From Spyradosoma sp004558035 (lineage in GTDB: Bacteria; Verrucomicrobiota; Verrucomicrobiia; Opitutales; UBA953), in NCBI RefSeq assembly GCF_050314555.1, contig NZ_JBNPNH010000003.1, forward strand, positions 62,001 through 126,000: DNA of 64,000 nt, given 5' to 3'. Within the stretch, counting starts at the first letter, position 1. Each line of letters begins with the position of its first letter. The notes beneath the pieces are model-generated. The model made no database searches, was not told the origin of the DNA, and saw only the letters and a list, made by a program, of their open reading frames with translations. Made by a program: the position numbers and the translations under genes. Positions 41,406 to 50,445 of this stretch are shown here, piece by piece.

Positions 41406-42251
41406 ATGAAAGAGCCGCGCGAGCCCGATGAAATGTCGTTTTGGGAGCACCTGGAGGCGCTCCGCATGACGCTCTTCGCGTGCATCGCGGCGTTCGCGGT
41501 CGCGGCGACGGCGTCGCTGATTTTCTACAAAGAGATTTTTGCGCTGCTGCGGCTGCCGCTCGAACGCGCCGCGGCGGGAACGGCCTTCGCCGCCGACGCG
41601 GAAACGGCGCTCGCGGCGATGCGCTTTTCGGATCCGTTTTCGATTCTGCTGAACATCGCGCTGCTCGGCGGCGTCGTGCTCGCGGGACCGTTCGCGCTCT
41701 GGAAAATCGCGGGCTTCGTCGCGCCGGCGCTCACGGCGCGGGAACGGCGGCGCCTCGTGCCGCTCTGCGCCGCCTCGCTCGGGCTTTTCGCGGCGGGCGC
41801 GGCGCTGGCGTTCTTCGTGCTCGCGCCGCTTTCGATCCGCTTCATGTATTTTTTCTCGGAGCAGATGGGGCTGCGCGTCAACTGGCTCGCGGCGGACTAC
41901 TACGGCTTCGTCGTGCTGCTCGTGCTTTTCGTCGGCGCGCTCTTCGAGTTCCCGCTGCTCGTCGTCGCACTGCAGTATCTGGAGCTCGTCTCGACGCGCG
42001 CGCTGCTGCGCGGCTGGCGCTGGGTCGCGGCGGGCATTCTCGTGCTCACGGCGTTCGTTTCGCCGACGGGCGATCCCGTCGCGGTGCTCGCGCTCGCGGG
42101 AATGCTCTTCGCGCTCTATCTCGGCGCGGTCTGCGTCGGCGATTTTCTGCTGAAGCGCAAGCTCGCCGCGGAAGCGCGCGAAGCTTCCGCGACGCCCGCG
42201 AAAGCGGAAGACGCCACCGCTCCCGCCGGCGAAGATCTGCGCATTCTGTGA
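41406..42251 (+). CDS. tatC: Sec-independent translocase subunit TatC
   Basis: A 281-residue membrane protein that receives twin-arginine signals. MSFWEHLEALRMTLFACIAAF corresponds to the conserved cytoplasmic FxxHLxxLR start. LLGGVVLAGPFALWKIAGFVAPALTARERR is the first cytoplasmic loop region, and FEFPLLVVALQYLELVSTRALLRGWRWVAAGILVLTAFVSPTGDP contains the FExP Glu and the TM5-6 block. Six helices are visible, with an acidic/Ala tail. It has a client in this window, the Tat-exported oxidoreductase at 26,724. It is cotranscribed after sufC; no tatA is adjacent. Confidence 0.94.
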   Translation: MKEPREPDEMSFWEHLEALRMTLFACIAAFAVAATASLIFYKEIFALLRLPLERAAAGTAFAADAETALAAMRFSDPFSILLNIALLGGVVLAGPFALWKIAGFVAPALTARERRRLVPLCAASLGLFAAGAALAFFVLAPLSIRFMYFFSEQMGLRVNWLAADYYGFVVLLVLFVGALFEFPLLVVALQYLELVSTRALLRGWRWVAAGILVLTAFVSPTGDPVAVLALAGMLFALYLGAVCVGDFLLKRKLAAEAREASATPAKAEDATAPAGEDLRIL

Positions 42252-42284
42252 CGGGAGCGAGTCCGCGCTTCGCCGCCGCAAGCT

Positions 42285-43142
42285 TCACTTCCGCGAGAGG
42301 GGGAGGCGCCAGGCGGAGGCGGCGGAAAGGATTTCGAGGAGCGCGGCGGAATCGTTCCCGCGCAGCGCGGCGTGAAGCGCGTCGAGGCGCGCGCGGAAAA
42401 GCTCGAGCGCGGGCAGGATTTCTCCGCGGTTTTCTTCGAGAATGGCGCGCCAGACGTGCGGCTCTCCGGCGGCGACGCGCGTCGTGTCGCGCAGCCCGCC
42501 CGCGCCGCATTCGCGCCAGGCGAGGGGCTTTTCCGCGAGCGCGGCGGCGAGCGCGGCGGCGACGGCGTGCGGCAGGTGGCTGACGTGGGCGACGATCGCG
42601 TCGTGCTCGGCGGGATCGACGCGACGCGTGCGCATGCCGAGCGCGGCCCAGAACGCCTCGGCGCGTTCGCGCGCGCCCGTGCGGCGGGAACGCGCGTCGT
42701 CGGCGATGAAGCAGAGATGGTCTTCGAGCAGGTCGGCGCGCGCGGCGGCGATGCCGCTGAGCTCCGAGCCCGCCATCGGGTGCGCGCCCGCGAAGGCGAC
42801 GTCCGGCGGGAGCAGGCGGTCCGTCTCGGCGCAGATCGCGGCCTTGACGCTGCCGACGTCCGTGAGCAGCGCGCCGGGCGCGAGCGCGGGAACGCATTCC
42901 GCGAACAGCGGCGCGATGCGGTCCACGGGAACGCAGGCGACGACGACGTCCGCGCCGGCGACGGCCTCGCGCGGCGTGTCGAACACGGCGTCGACGTAGG
43001 CGGCGGCGCGGCAGGCGGCGCGCGTTCCCGCGCTGCGCGACCAGGCGACGCATTCGGCGGCGACGCCGCGCGCCTTGGCGGCCTGCATGACGGATGCGCC
43101 GAGAAGCCCGGCGCCGAGGATGGAAAGTTTTCGGATTTTCAC
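42285..43142 (-). CDS. tyrA: Prephenate/arogenate dehydrogenase
   Basis: A 285-residue enzyme of tyrosine synthesis, GTG start. The Rossmann motif is LSILGAGLLGASVMQAAKARG, then VVVACVPVDRIAPLF and LLTDVGSVKAAI. FAGAHPMAGSELSGIAAARADLLEDHLCFI carries the catalytic-site HPMAGxExSG block. VSHLPHAVAAALA and ECGAGGLRDTTRVAAGEPHVW complete the family pattern. No ACT or chorismate mutase domain is fused. Convergent with tatC; there is 33 bases between them. The substrate choice between prephenate and arogenate cannot be read with confidence. Confidence 0.93.
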   Translation of the reverse strand: MKIRKLSILGAGLLGASVMQAAKARGVAAECVAWSRSAGTRAACRAAAYVDAVFDTPREAVAGADVVVACVPVDRIAPLFAECVPALAPGALLTDVGSVKAAICAETDRLLPPDVAFAGAHPMAGSELSGIAAARADLLEDHLCFIADDARSRRTGARERAEAFWAALGMRTRRVDPAEHDAIVAHVSHLPHAVAAALAAALAEKPLAWRECGAGGLRDTTRVAAGEPHVWRAILEENRGEILPALELFRARLDALHAALRGNDSAALLEILSAASAWRLPLSRK

Positions 43143-43229
43143 GCGGCTGAGGGAAAGAATTTTCTTTGATTTTGCCTTTATCGCGGATTTTTACAAGTAT
43201 TCAACGAAACGCGTCGGAAAGCGGCTTTC

Positions 43230-43245
43230 GCGGGAACGTTCCCGC
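43230..43245. repeat. Perfect 16-bp palindrome of fused heptamers
   Basis: GCGGGAACGTTCCCGC: two inverted copies of the over-represented heptamer sharing their CG, located in the leader of the next gene. No T-run follows, so it is not a terminator. Confidence 0.85.
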
Positions 43246-43278
43246 CCGCTCGTCCGCGCGGGTTCTTCCGAAAAGAAA

Positions 43279-45021
43279 ATGCATTTCCGAAATCAGACGT
43301 TTCTTCGAAAAAAGCGCGGCGGCGTCGGCGCCTTTCTGCTGATGATTCTCGCGGGCGCGGTCGTCGTCGCCGCCTGCTGGTACGCGAGTTCGCTCAAAGG
43401 CTCCAAGGAGCGCACGGACGATTCGTTCGCGCTCCAGGTGGACGGCGACAAGGCGCAGGCGTGCCACCGCGAATTTCTCGCGCTGGAGGCGAAATTCAAT
43501 TCCGCGCACGAGATCAAGCGCGAGAAAATCGCGCCCGAAGACATCGACGTCTACGAGCAGGCGGTCGCCGCCTACGAAAAATATCTGGCGTATTCGGGCA
43601 TCGACGTCCGTTCGAATCTGCGTCTCGACAAGATGCGCCGCAAGCTGCACACGCTGCGCGGCGACAAGATCCGGGAACGCACGCTGAAGCTCGAAGCCGA
43701 AGCCGAGCGCCTCGCCGAAAAGAAGAGCTACGCCGCCGCGGAAAAGCTTTTCCGCGAAGCCGCCGAGCAGGAGCGCCGCATCGAGACGCAGTACGCGCTC
43801 GCCGAAAAGCGCAGCCACGCGCGCACCGTCGGGCTGCACAACCGCATGCTCGCGATGCAGGCGATCCCGATGGAGGCGCGCGCCGCCGCGCTCGAAAAAA
43901 GCGGAACCGACGCGCTCGAAAAGCAGGACTGGCGCGCCGCCAACCGCGACCTGCGCGAGGCGCTGAAGCTGCGCAACCGCCTCTGGAGCGACTACCGCGC
44001 CGTTTCCGCGTCGGACTCGCAGAGCATCGCGCGCCTCAACCAGCTCGTCGAGACCGTCGATTCCTCCGCGGATTTCGAAAAGACGGAAAACTTCAGAAAA
44101 GAGGCGCTCGACGCCGAGGCGCGCAAAGACTGGAAGGCCGCCGCCGAAGCCTGGGAAAAGACCTGGCGCACGCAGCAGCTTCTCGAAAAGAATTTCCCGC
44201 GTTCCCGCTTCGCGTCCGCGGAGCGACGCCGCGAAATCGAGGCGGCCCGCGCGAACACGGAGGCGCGTCCGGACTTCGCCGAATTTCAGGAAAACGACGC
44301 GGCGCTCCGCGAGGCGATCCGCGAACGCGGGACGGACCGCGTGCAGCTGCTCGCGCGCAGCAACGCCGTCATCGCCGCGCGCATCGCCGAAAAGTTCCCG
44401 CAGAGCACGCTCATCACGCCGGAAATGCGCACGCGCCTCGCCTATCTCAACGTGAAGAGCCGCGATCTGCCGCAGATCCAGAAGGCGGTCTTCGACGCGC
44501 TGCTGCCGATTCCCGGCGTTCCCGCGGAAGCGCGCCGCATGCTCCGGACGGAAGTCTCGCAGGCGCTCTACACCTTCGTGATGGACGAAAATCCGAGCGC
44601 GGACGCCGCCGAGCCGCTCGCGCCCGTCGAATCCGTTTCGTTCGAAGACGCGGAAGCCTTCTGCGCGCGGCTCGCCGTGCTGCTCGGCCGCGCCGTGCGT
44701 CTGCCGACGATCGAGGAATTTCTCGCCGCCGCGGGAACGTTCGACGAAGCGACGATCGAAGAGCACGCGTGGACGCTCGAAAATTCCGACGCGCGGATTC
44801 ACCGCTGCGGAACACGGGCGCCGAACGCCGCCGGATTCTGCGACCTCTACGGGAACGTCTCCGAGTGGATTTCCGAAAACGGCGACGACGGCGTTTCCGC
44901 GACGGCGGTCGGCGGCGACTGCCAGTTCCCGACGAAGCTCCTCGCCGCCGAGCACGTCCAGAAATCGCTGCGCAAGGAAAAAAGCCGCCTGCGCGGTTTC
45001 CGCGTCGTGGTGGAAGAATAG
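43279..45021 (+). CDS. Membrane-anchored coiled-coil protein with formylglycine-generating-enzyme-like C-terminus
   Basis: A 580-residue protein. MHFRNQTFLRKKRGGVG is followed by one membrane helix (AFLLMILAGAVVVAACWYASSL). A helical region of about 370 residues, very rich in Ala/Glu/Arg/Lys, looks like TPR or coiled-coil sequence (KSYAAAEKLFREAAEQE, RKDWKAAAEAWEKTW). The last 120 residues resemble the FGE-sulfatase/SUMF1 fold: VESVSFEDAEAFCARLAVLLGRAVRLPTIEEFLAAAG, GFCDLYGNVSEWISENG and LRGFRVVVEE. The catalytic Cys pair of true formylglycine enzymes is not evident, so a non-enzymatic role is likelier. The start follows a heptamer palindrome. Confidence 0.75.
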   Translation: MHFRNQTFLRKKRGGVGAFLLMILAGAVVVAACWYASSLKGSKERTDDSFALQVDGDKAQACHREFLALEAKFNSAHEIKREKIAPEDIDVYEQAVAAYEKYLAYSGIDVRSNLRLDKMRRKLHTLRGDKIRERTLKLEAEAERLAEKKSYAAAEKLFREAAEQERRIETQYALAEKRSHARTVGLHNRMLAMQAIPMEARAAALEKSGTDALEKQDWRAANRDLREALKLRNRLWSDYRAVSASDSQSIARLNQLVETVDSSADFEKTENFRKEALDAEARKDWKAAAEAWEKTWRTQQLLEKNFPRSRFASAERRREIEAARANTEARPDFAEFQENDAALREAIRERGTDRVQLLARSNAVIAARIAEKFPQSTLITPEMRTRLAYLNVKSRDLPQIQKAVFDALLPIPGVPAEARRMLRTEVSQALYTFVMDENPSADAAEPLAPVESVSFEDAEAFCARLAVLLGRAVRLPTIEEFLAAAGTFDEATIEEHAWTLENSDARIHRCGTRAPNAAGFCDLYGNVSEWISENGDDGVSATAVGGDCQFPTKLLAAEHVQKSLRKEKSRLRGFRVVVEE

Positions 45022-45060
45022 CGCTTCGCGCGTGAACGAAGTCGAGGAGTCGAAAAGGTA

Positions 45061-45136
45061 ATTACTCCTAAACTTCTCAACTCCTAAACTCCCTTACACC
45101 TTCCACATTCCACCTTACACATTCCACCTTCCAAAG
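45061..45136. repeat. Heptad array H (ACACCTT/CCACATT units)
   Basis: About eleven consecutive units at strict period 7, for example ACACCTT CCACATT CCACCTT ACACATT CCACCTT, preceded by CTAAACT/TCCTAAA units. It fills the gap before prfA and is one of the longest arrays in the window. Confidence 0.8.
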
Positions 45137-45151
45137 CGCCTCGCGCTCACC

Positions 45152-46243
45152 ATGTTTTCCCTTCCCGACATCGCTCCCGCGCGCGCGCGGCTCGCCGAAA
45201 TCGAAGCGCTGATGAACGCGCCCGATTTTTACGACGACCGCCGACGCGCCGCCGAAATCTCCGCCGAGCAGTCCCGCCTCGCCGAGACCGTCGCCCTGCA
45301 CGAAAAATGCGCGGGAACGCTCCGCGCGCTCGAGGAAAACCGCGAGCTCGTCGCCGACGCGGGAACGGACGCCGAGCTCCGCGCGCTCGCCGAGGAGGAA
45401 ATCCCCCAGCTCGAAGCCGACGCCGAAAAACTTCACGAAAAGCTCATGCTCGCGATGATTCCGCCCGAGCCGACGGACTCGCGCAACACCATCGTCGAAA
45501 TCCGCGCGGGAACGGGCGGCGACGAGGCGTCGCTCTTCGCGGGCGACCTTTTCCGCATGTACACGCGCTATGCCGAATCCTGCGGCTGGAAGTGGGAAAT
45601 CCTCGGCTCGGCGCCGTCCGAAATCGGCGGCTTCAAGGAAGTCTCCGTGCTCATCACGGGAACGGACGTCTACAAGATGCTCAAGTTCGAGAGCGGCGTG
45701 CACCGCGTGCAGCGCGTTCCCGCGACCGAGGCCGCCGGGCGCGTCCACACCTCCGCCGCGACCGTCGCCGTGCTCCCCGAAGCCGAGGAAGTGGACGTGC
45801 AGATCGCGCCCGAGGACATCGAGCTGACCGTCTGCCGCGCGTCCGGCGCGGGCGGGCAGCACGTGAACAAGACCGAGTCCGCCGTGCAGATCATCCACAA
45901 GCCGACGGGCATCATGGTCTATTGCGCGGACGAGCGTTCGCAGCTGCGCAACCGCGCCAAGGCGATGAAGATTCTCCTCTCGCGCATCTACGAAAAGAAG
46001 CAGGAGGAGGAGCGCTCGAAATACGCCGAACGCCGCAAAAATCAGATCGGCAGCGGCGATCGCTCCGAGCGCATCCGCACCTACAACTTCCCGCAGAACC
46101 GCCTCACCGACCACCGCATCGGGCTCACGCTGCACGGGCTCCCGCAGATCGTCGACGGCGAAATCGGCGAGCTGCTCGCCGCGCTTCAGGAAGCCGACAT
46201 GCGCGCCAAGCTCGCCGAGCTCGGCGTCGCGGAGAAAGCCTGA
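45152..46243 (+). CDS. prfA: Peptide chain release factor 1
   Basis: Reads UAA and UAG stop codons; 363 aa, normal length. IRAGTGGDEASLFAGDLFRMY and FESGVHRVQRVPATEAAGRVHTSAATVAV include the PxT-type codon-recognition tripeptide PAT that marks RF1. CRASGAGGQHVNKTESAVQIIHKPTGI holds the catalytic GGQ. ERSKYAERRKNQIGSGDRSERIRTYNFPQNRLTDHRI completes the family. It is first of the run prfA-yhbY-trmB. Confidence 0.97.
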   Translation: MFSLPDIAPARARLAEIEALMNAPDFYDDRRRAAEISAEQSRLAETVALHEKCAGTLRALEENRELVADAGTDAELRALAEEEIPQLEADAEKLHEKLMLAMIPPEPTDSRNTIVEIRAGTGGDEASLFAGDLFRMYTRYAESCGWKWEILGSAPSEIGGFKEVSVLITGTDVYKMLKFESGVHRVQRVPATEAAGRVHTSAATVAVLPEAEEVDVQIAPEDIELTVCRASGAGGQHVNKTESAVQIIHKPTGIMVYCADERSQLRNRAKAMKILLSRIYEKKQEEERSKYAERRKNQIGSGDRSERIRTYNFPQNRLTDHRIGLTLHGLPQIVDGEIGELLAALQEADMRAKLAELGVAEKA

Positions 46244-46312
46244 CGCCGCAGCGAGCTCCGAGCCGCTTCCCGAATTTCCGAACGTAAACCTCCATTTTCA
46301 CTTTCCGTTTCC

Positions 46313-46618
46313 ATGAACGATTCCGAAAATCCCTTCGCCGCTCTCTCCGGGGCGGAAAAGAAAAAACTCCGCGGCCGCGCGCAGACGATCGAGGCGAAAG
46401 TCCAGATCGGCCGCGACACCGCGCTCGCGGAAATCGTCCGCCAGCTCGAGCTCGTCTTCAAGCACGACGATCTCGTCAAGGCGCGCTTCCACACGCCCGA
46501 CCGCAGGGCGATCATGAAGCTCTGCGGCGAAATCGAGGCCGCCGCGGGCGCGCTCTGCGTCTCGCAGGTCGGCAAGACCGCCGCGTTCTTCAAGCCGCGC
46601 GCGCCCGAAGCGCGTTGA
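46313..46618 (+). CDS. YhbY-type CRM-domain RNA-binding protein
   Basis: A 101-residue protein with a single CRM domain. LSGAEKKKLRGRAQTIEAKVQIGRDTALAEIVRQLELVFKHDDLVKARF fits the YhbY family start, including a variant of the LxxxAhxLkPvvxiGk pattern. The GxxG loop at the end is replaced by VSQVGKTAAFF. Members bind pre-50S ribosomal particles and assist assembly. It lies between prfA and trmB, genes that also act in translation. Confidence 0.85.
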   Translation: MNDSENPFAALSGAEKKKLRGRAQTIEAKVQIGRDTALAEIVRQLELVFKHDDLVKARFHTPDRRAIMKLCGEIEAAAGALCVSQVGKTAAFFKPRAPEAR

Positions 46619-46628
46619 GAAAGCCGCC

Positions 46629-47240
46629 ATGTCCGACTACGAAAAAGCCATGGCGGACCGCGCCGCGCGCATCGACGCGCTGCGCAGGAAGATCGCGGGA
46701 GCGCTCCCGGAAGAGCTCATCGGCGGATTTTCGCTCAACGGGCTCACGCTCGAAATCGGCTGCGGGCACGGGCATTTTCTCGCCGCCTACGCCGCCGCGT
46801 TCCCGCAGGAAAGCTGCATCGGCATCGACCTGATTACGAAGCGCGTCGAGCGCGCGCTGCGCAAGCGCGACCTCGCCGGCCTGTCGAATCTCGATTTCTT
46901 CAAGGCGGACGCCGAAGAGTTCTTCGAGGCGCTCCCGCCGAAGGTCATGCTCGACAAGCTGTTTCTGCTCTTCCTCGATCCGTGGCCGAAAAAGCGCCAC
47001 CACAAGAACCGCATCGTGCAGACGGCGACGCTCGACCTCTGGGCCGCGCGTTCCCGCCCCGGCGCGAGAATCTTTTTCCGCACCGACCACGCGGAATTTT
47101 TCGAATGGGCGCGGGAACACGTCGCCGCGCATCCCGCCTGGGAAATCCTGCCCGACGAGCCGTGGCCGTTCGAGCGCGAGACGTATTTCCAGTCCATTCT
47201 GCCCGACGCGCACCGCGACCTCGTCGCGCGGCGCCGGTAA
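46629..47240 (+). CDS. trmB: tRNA (guanine-N7-)-methyltransferase
   Basis: A 203-residue class I methyltransferase forming m7G46 in tRNA. LTLEIGCGHGHFLAAYA is the SAM-binding motif I, CIGIDLITKRVERALRKR motif II, and FLLFLDPWPKKRHHKNRIV the diagnostic DPWPKKRHxKRR block of TrmB. FFRTDHAEFFEW is the later substrate block. It starts 10 bases after yhbY, consistent with an operon. Confidence 0.96.
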   Translation: MSDYEKAMADRAARIDALRRKIAGALPEELIGGFSLNGLTLEIGCGHGHFLAAYAAAFPQESCIGIDLITKRVERALRKRDLAGLSNLDFFKADAEEFFEALPPKVMLDKLFLLFLDPWPKKRHHKNRIVQTATLDLWAARSRPGARIFFRTDHAEFFEWAREHVAAHPAWEILPDEPWPFERETYFQSILPDAHRDLVARRR

Positions 47241-47282
47241 AAAATTCATACGCCTCACCGCCGTTTTTCATTTTTCGTCATC

Positions 47283-49784
47283 ATGCATACCTCCACTCAG
47301 ACCACCATCATTTCCGCGATCGCGTTCGGCGCGTTCGTCGCCGCGCCCGCGTTCGCCGGAGCGCCCTCCGACGTCTATCCGCGCGTGCAGAGCGCGAAGG
47401 AACTGCGCCTCGCGCCCGTTCCCGCGACGGCGCTCGCGCCCGCGTCCGTCGAAAAATTCCCCGCGCTCGCCGCGGCGCTGCGTTCCCGCGGAACCGCGCC
47501 GGCGGGAACGCTCGAAATCGACGCGCGCCTCGCGGACGAAATCGACGATCTCCCGAGCGTCCGCGGCGCCTACGCGCTCGCCGTCTCGCCGGAAAAGATC
47601 GAAATCCGCGCGCGCGACGACGACGGAATCTTCTACGCGACGCAGACGCTCGCGCAGATGATCGAGAAGGACGGCGCGCTGCAGCCCTGCGTCGTGCGCG
47701 ATTTTCCCGACGTGCCTTTCCGCGGCTCCATCGAGGGCTTTTACGGCAAGCCCTGGGAGCATGAGCGCCGCCTCAGCCAGATCCGTTTCTACGGAAAATA
47801 CAAGATGAACGCCTACATCTACGGGCCGAAGGACGACCCGTATTCCGGCTTCAACTCGAACAGCTGGCGCGAGGAATATCCCGCCGAGCAGGCGAAGCAG
47901 ATCGCCGAACTCGTCGCCGCCTCGCGCGAAAATCACGTCGACTTCATCTGGGCGCTCCACCCGGGCGCCACGATCCGCTGGGGCGATTCCGACGGCGACG
48001 GCGTGCCCGACGACGTGATCGCCGCGCTCAAAAAATTCGAGGCGATGTACGCGCTCGGCGTCCGCGCGTTCGCGGTGTTCTTCGACGACATCGGCGGCGA
48101 AGGCGCGAAGGCGGAAAAACAGGCGGAAATGCTGAACTTCCTCAACCGCGAGTTCATCAAGAAAAAGCCCGACGTCGCGCCGCTGCTCATGTGCCCGACG
48201 GACTACGCGGGAACGCACGGCAGCGACTACAAAAAGACGCTCGGCGAAAAGCTCGACGCCGACGTGAACGTCATGTGGACGGGGCCGTCCATCTGCGCGG
48301 ACGTTCCCGCGCCCGCCGTCGAGGCCGTCTCCGAGCACTTCCGCCGCGCACCGTTCATCTGGTGGAACTGGCCGGTGGACGACTACTGCCGCACGCACCT
48401 GCTGCTCGGCCGCACCTACGGGCTCGACAAGGCGAACAAGGGCAAGCTCGCCGGATTCGCCTCGAACCCGATGGACAAGCCCGAGGCGTCGAAAATCGCG
48501 CTCTTCGGCGTCGCCGACTGGACGTGGAACATCGACGCGTTCGACTCCGAGGAGAACTGGAACGCGGCGTTCCCGCGGCTTTATCCGCAGAAGGGAATCG
48601 CCGAGGCGATGAAGATTTTCGCGACGCACAATTCCGACCAGGGCAAAAACGGGCACGGCTACCGCCGCGAAGAATCCGAGGCGTTCGGCCCCGTCGCGGA
48701 AGAAATTCTCAAGGAATACCGCGAGACGGGAACGCTGAGCGAGAAAAACGCCAAGCGCGTCCGGCGCGAATTCGGCAAAATCCGCGAGAGCGCCGCCGTT
48801 CTCAAAGACGGCGCGAATCTGCCGAATCTCGGGATCGTTCCCGGTCTTCCGGAAGCGGATCCCGCGCTGTGGCACGAAATCGAATACTGGGTGAAATCGT
48901 TCGAAAAACTCGGAAAAATCGGTCTCTGCGCGGAACTGCTCATCGAGAAGCCCACGAGAACGGACGCGCGCAAGGCGGCGATTTTCCGCAACGTCGCCGT
49001 CCTCTCGACCTGGCAGCAGACCTATTTCGAAGCCCAGAAAAAACGCCACCGCGAGGAAACCTTCCCGAGCGACAAGCAGTGGGCGACCGGCTGCCGCGTC
49101 GCGACCAAGGTGCTCACGCCGCTCGCGGACGAGCTCGTCGCCGGCGAGTGGAAGAAATTCTGCGAAAGCTTCGGCGAAAAAGCCCACTCCCCGCAAGGCG
49201 AATACAAGGCGTTCACGAACGTGGACGCGCTCGGCGACCTGCAGGCGGAGCGCTCCGGAATCTACGTGACGCTGAAACGCATCCTCGAAGTCGTGCGCCT
49301 CGCGCCCGCGCAGTTCATCGGGCTCGAACTGCCCGAAGGCGTTCCCGCGACCTACGTCCACGTGAAGCTCGACGACGCCGAGGCGGCGAAAAAATGCCGC
49401 ATCGAAATCTCGACCGACGGCGAGACGTGGGAGGACTTCGACGCGCACACGCACGAAGGCGAGCTGCAGAAGGCCGTCGATCCGAACGCGGGCGTGCGCT
49501 TCTTCCGCCTCGTGAACAAGTCGCCCGCGCCCGTCGAGTTCCGCATCAATCAGCTCAAGTTCGACGTCCCCGAAGACTCCAAGGCGAACACGCGCGGGGC
49601 GATGACGGACGGCGACCTGTTCTCCTTCTACACGCTGACCGAAACGGAAACCTTCACCGCCGACGAGGGTGGGGTGATCTACGTCATCACGGACGTCGGC
49701 TGCCGGCAGCCCGAGCCGAACTCGGTCACCGTTCCCGCCTCGCCGGACGCCCCCGCCCGCGTCTTCGAAATCCTGAAGAAGTGA
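47283..49784 (+). CDS. Exported beta-N-acetylglucosaminidase, GH84 family
   Basis: An 833-residue exported enzyme with a signal peptide at residues 1-25. The N-terminal alpha/beta domain (about 30-140) includes DDDGIFYATQTLAQMI, shared with GH20/GH84 accessory domains. The catalytic barrel starts FRGSIEGFYGKPWEHERRL and continues with KYKMNAYIYGPKDDPY, and the paired catalytic acids are Asp268-Asp269 in FFDDIGG. NVMWTGPSIC and WWNWPVDDYC are further GH84 blocks. A helical domain and a C-terminal F5/8-type beta domain (RFFRLVNKSP) follow. It removes terminal GlcNAc by substrate-assisted catalysis, so mucin or glycoprotein glycans are likely targets. It follows trmB by 42 bases. Confidence 0.93.
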   Translation: MHTSTQTTIISAIAFGAFVAAPAFAGAPSDVYPRVQSAKELRLAPVPATALAPASVEKFPALAAALRSRGTAPAGTLEIDARLADEIDDLPSVRGAYALAVSPEKIEIRARDDDGIFYATQTLAQMIEKDGALQPCVVRDFPDVPFRGSIEGFYGKPWEHERRLSQIRFYGKYKMNAYIYGPKDDPYSGFNSNSWREEYPAEQAKQIAELVAASRENHVDFIWALHPGATIRWGDSDGDGVPDDVIAALKKFEAMYALGVRAFAVFFDDIGGEGAKAEKQAEMLNFLNREFIKKKPDVAPLLMCPTDYAGTHGSDYKKTLGEKLDADVNVMWTGPSICADVPAPAVEAVSEHFRRAPFIWWNWPVDDYCRTHLLLGRTYGLDKANKGKLAGFASNPMDKPEASKIALFGVADWTWNIDAFDSEENWNAAFPRLYPQKGIAEAMKIFATHNSDQGKNGHGYRREESEAFGPVAEEILKEYRETGTLSEKNAKRVRREFGKIRESAAVLKDGANLPNLGIVPGLPEADPALWHEIEYWVKSFEKLGKIGLCAELLIEKPTRTDARKAAIFRNVAVLSTWQQTYFEAQKKRHREETFPSDKQWATGCRVATKVLTPLADELVAGEWKKFCESFGEKAHSPQGEYKAFTNVDALGDLQAERSGIYVTLKRILEVVRLAPAQFIGLELPEGVPATYVHVKLDDAEAAKKCRIEISTDGETWEDFDAHTHEGELQKAVDPNAGVRFFRLVNKSPAPVEFRINQLKFDVPEDSKANTRGAMTDGDLFSFYTLTETETFTADEGGVIYVITDVGCRQPEPNSVTVPASPDAPARVFEILKK

Positions 49785-49891
49785 CGCGCGGCCGCCCGCG
49801 CCTCCGGACGGCGGGCGCGGGCGGCTTCGTTTCCCGGGCGTTCTTTTTTGCTTTTTTTCGCGGGGGGGAAGGTTTAGACTTTCCCGCAATT

Positions 49892-50425
49892 ATGGTTGAA
49901 AACGCCTTATTTTACCTGTTCGCCGCGTTCACGCTCGTGAGCGGGCTGCTCGTCGTCGTGAACCGCAAGCCCGTCAACGCCGCGATGGCGATGATTCTCA
50001 CGATCGCGGGCGTCGCCGCGAACTTCTTCCTGCTGGACGCGCCGTTTCTGGCGACGCTGCTGATCATGGTCTACGCGGGCGCGGTGATCGTGCTCTTCCT
50101 GTTCGTGATCATGCTGACGGATCCGGACCTGAAGCCGCTGAAGGCGGGCTGGGCGAAGACCGCCGCGGGCGGGCTCGTGTTCCTCGCGCTCGCGACGGCG
50201 GGCGCCGTGTGGCTTTTCGGCTTTTCCGGCGCGCTGCCGGCGGAGACCGCCGCGGGCGAAACCGCGCTCGCCTATTCCGCCGAAGCCAAAGTCTTCGGGC
50301 AGATTCTCTTCACCAAATACGCGCTGCTGATCGAGGCGGTCGCGATGCTCCTGCTCGCGGCGATGGCGGCGGTCTTCATGCTGCATTCGCGGCGCCGCAC
50401 GCTCCCGCGGAACGACGCGCGTTAA
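49892..50425 (+). CDS. nuoJ: NADH-quinone oxidoreductase subunit J
   Basis: A 177-residue membrane subunit of complex I. Five helices are visible; VNRKPVNAAMAMILTIAGVAANFFLLDAPFLATLLIMVYAGAVIVLFLFVIMLTD is the conserved central block with the VYAGAVxVLFLFVxML signature. The start ATG follows a G-rich spacer after the GH84 gene. It is first of the nuoJKL group; peripheral arm and other membrane subunits are not in this window. Confidence 0.94.
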   Translation: MVENALFYLFAAFTLVSGLLVVVNRKPVNAAMAMILTIAGVAANFFLLDAPFLATLLIMVYAGAVIVLFLFVIMLTDPDLKPLKAGWAKTAAGGLVFLALATAGAVWLFGFSGALPAETAAGETALAYSAEAKVFGQILFTKYALLIEAVAMLLLAAMAAVFMLHSRRRTLPRNDAR

Positions 50426-50445
50426 TCTTTTTTTCGGAAACGACC

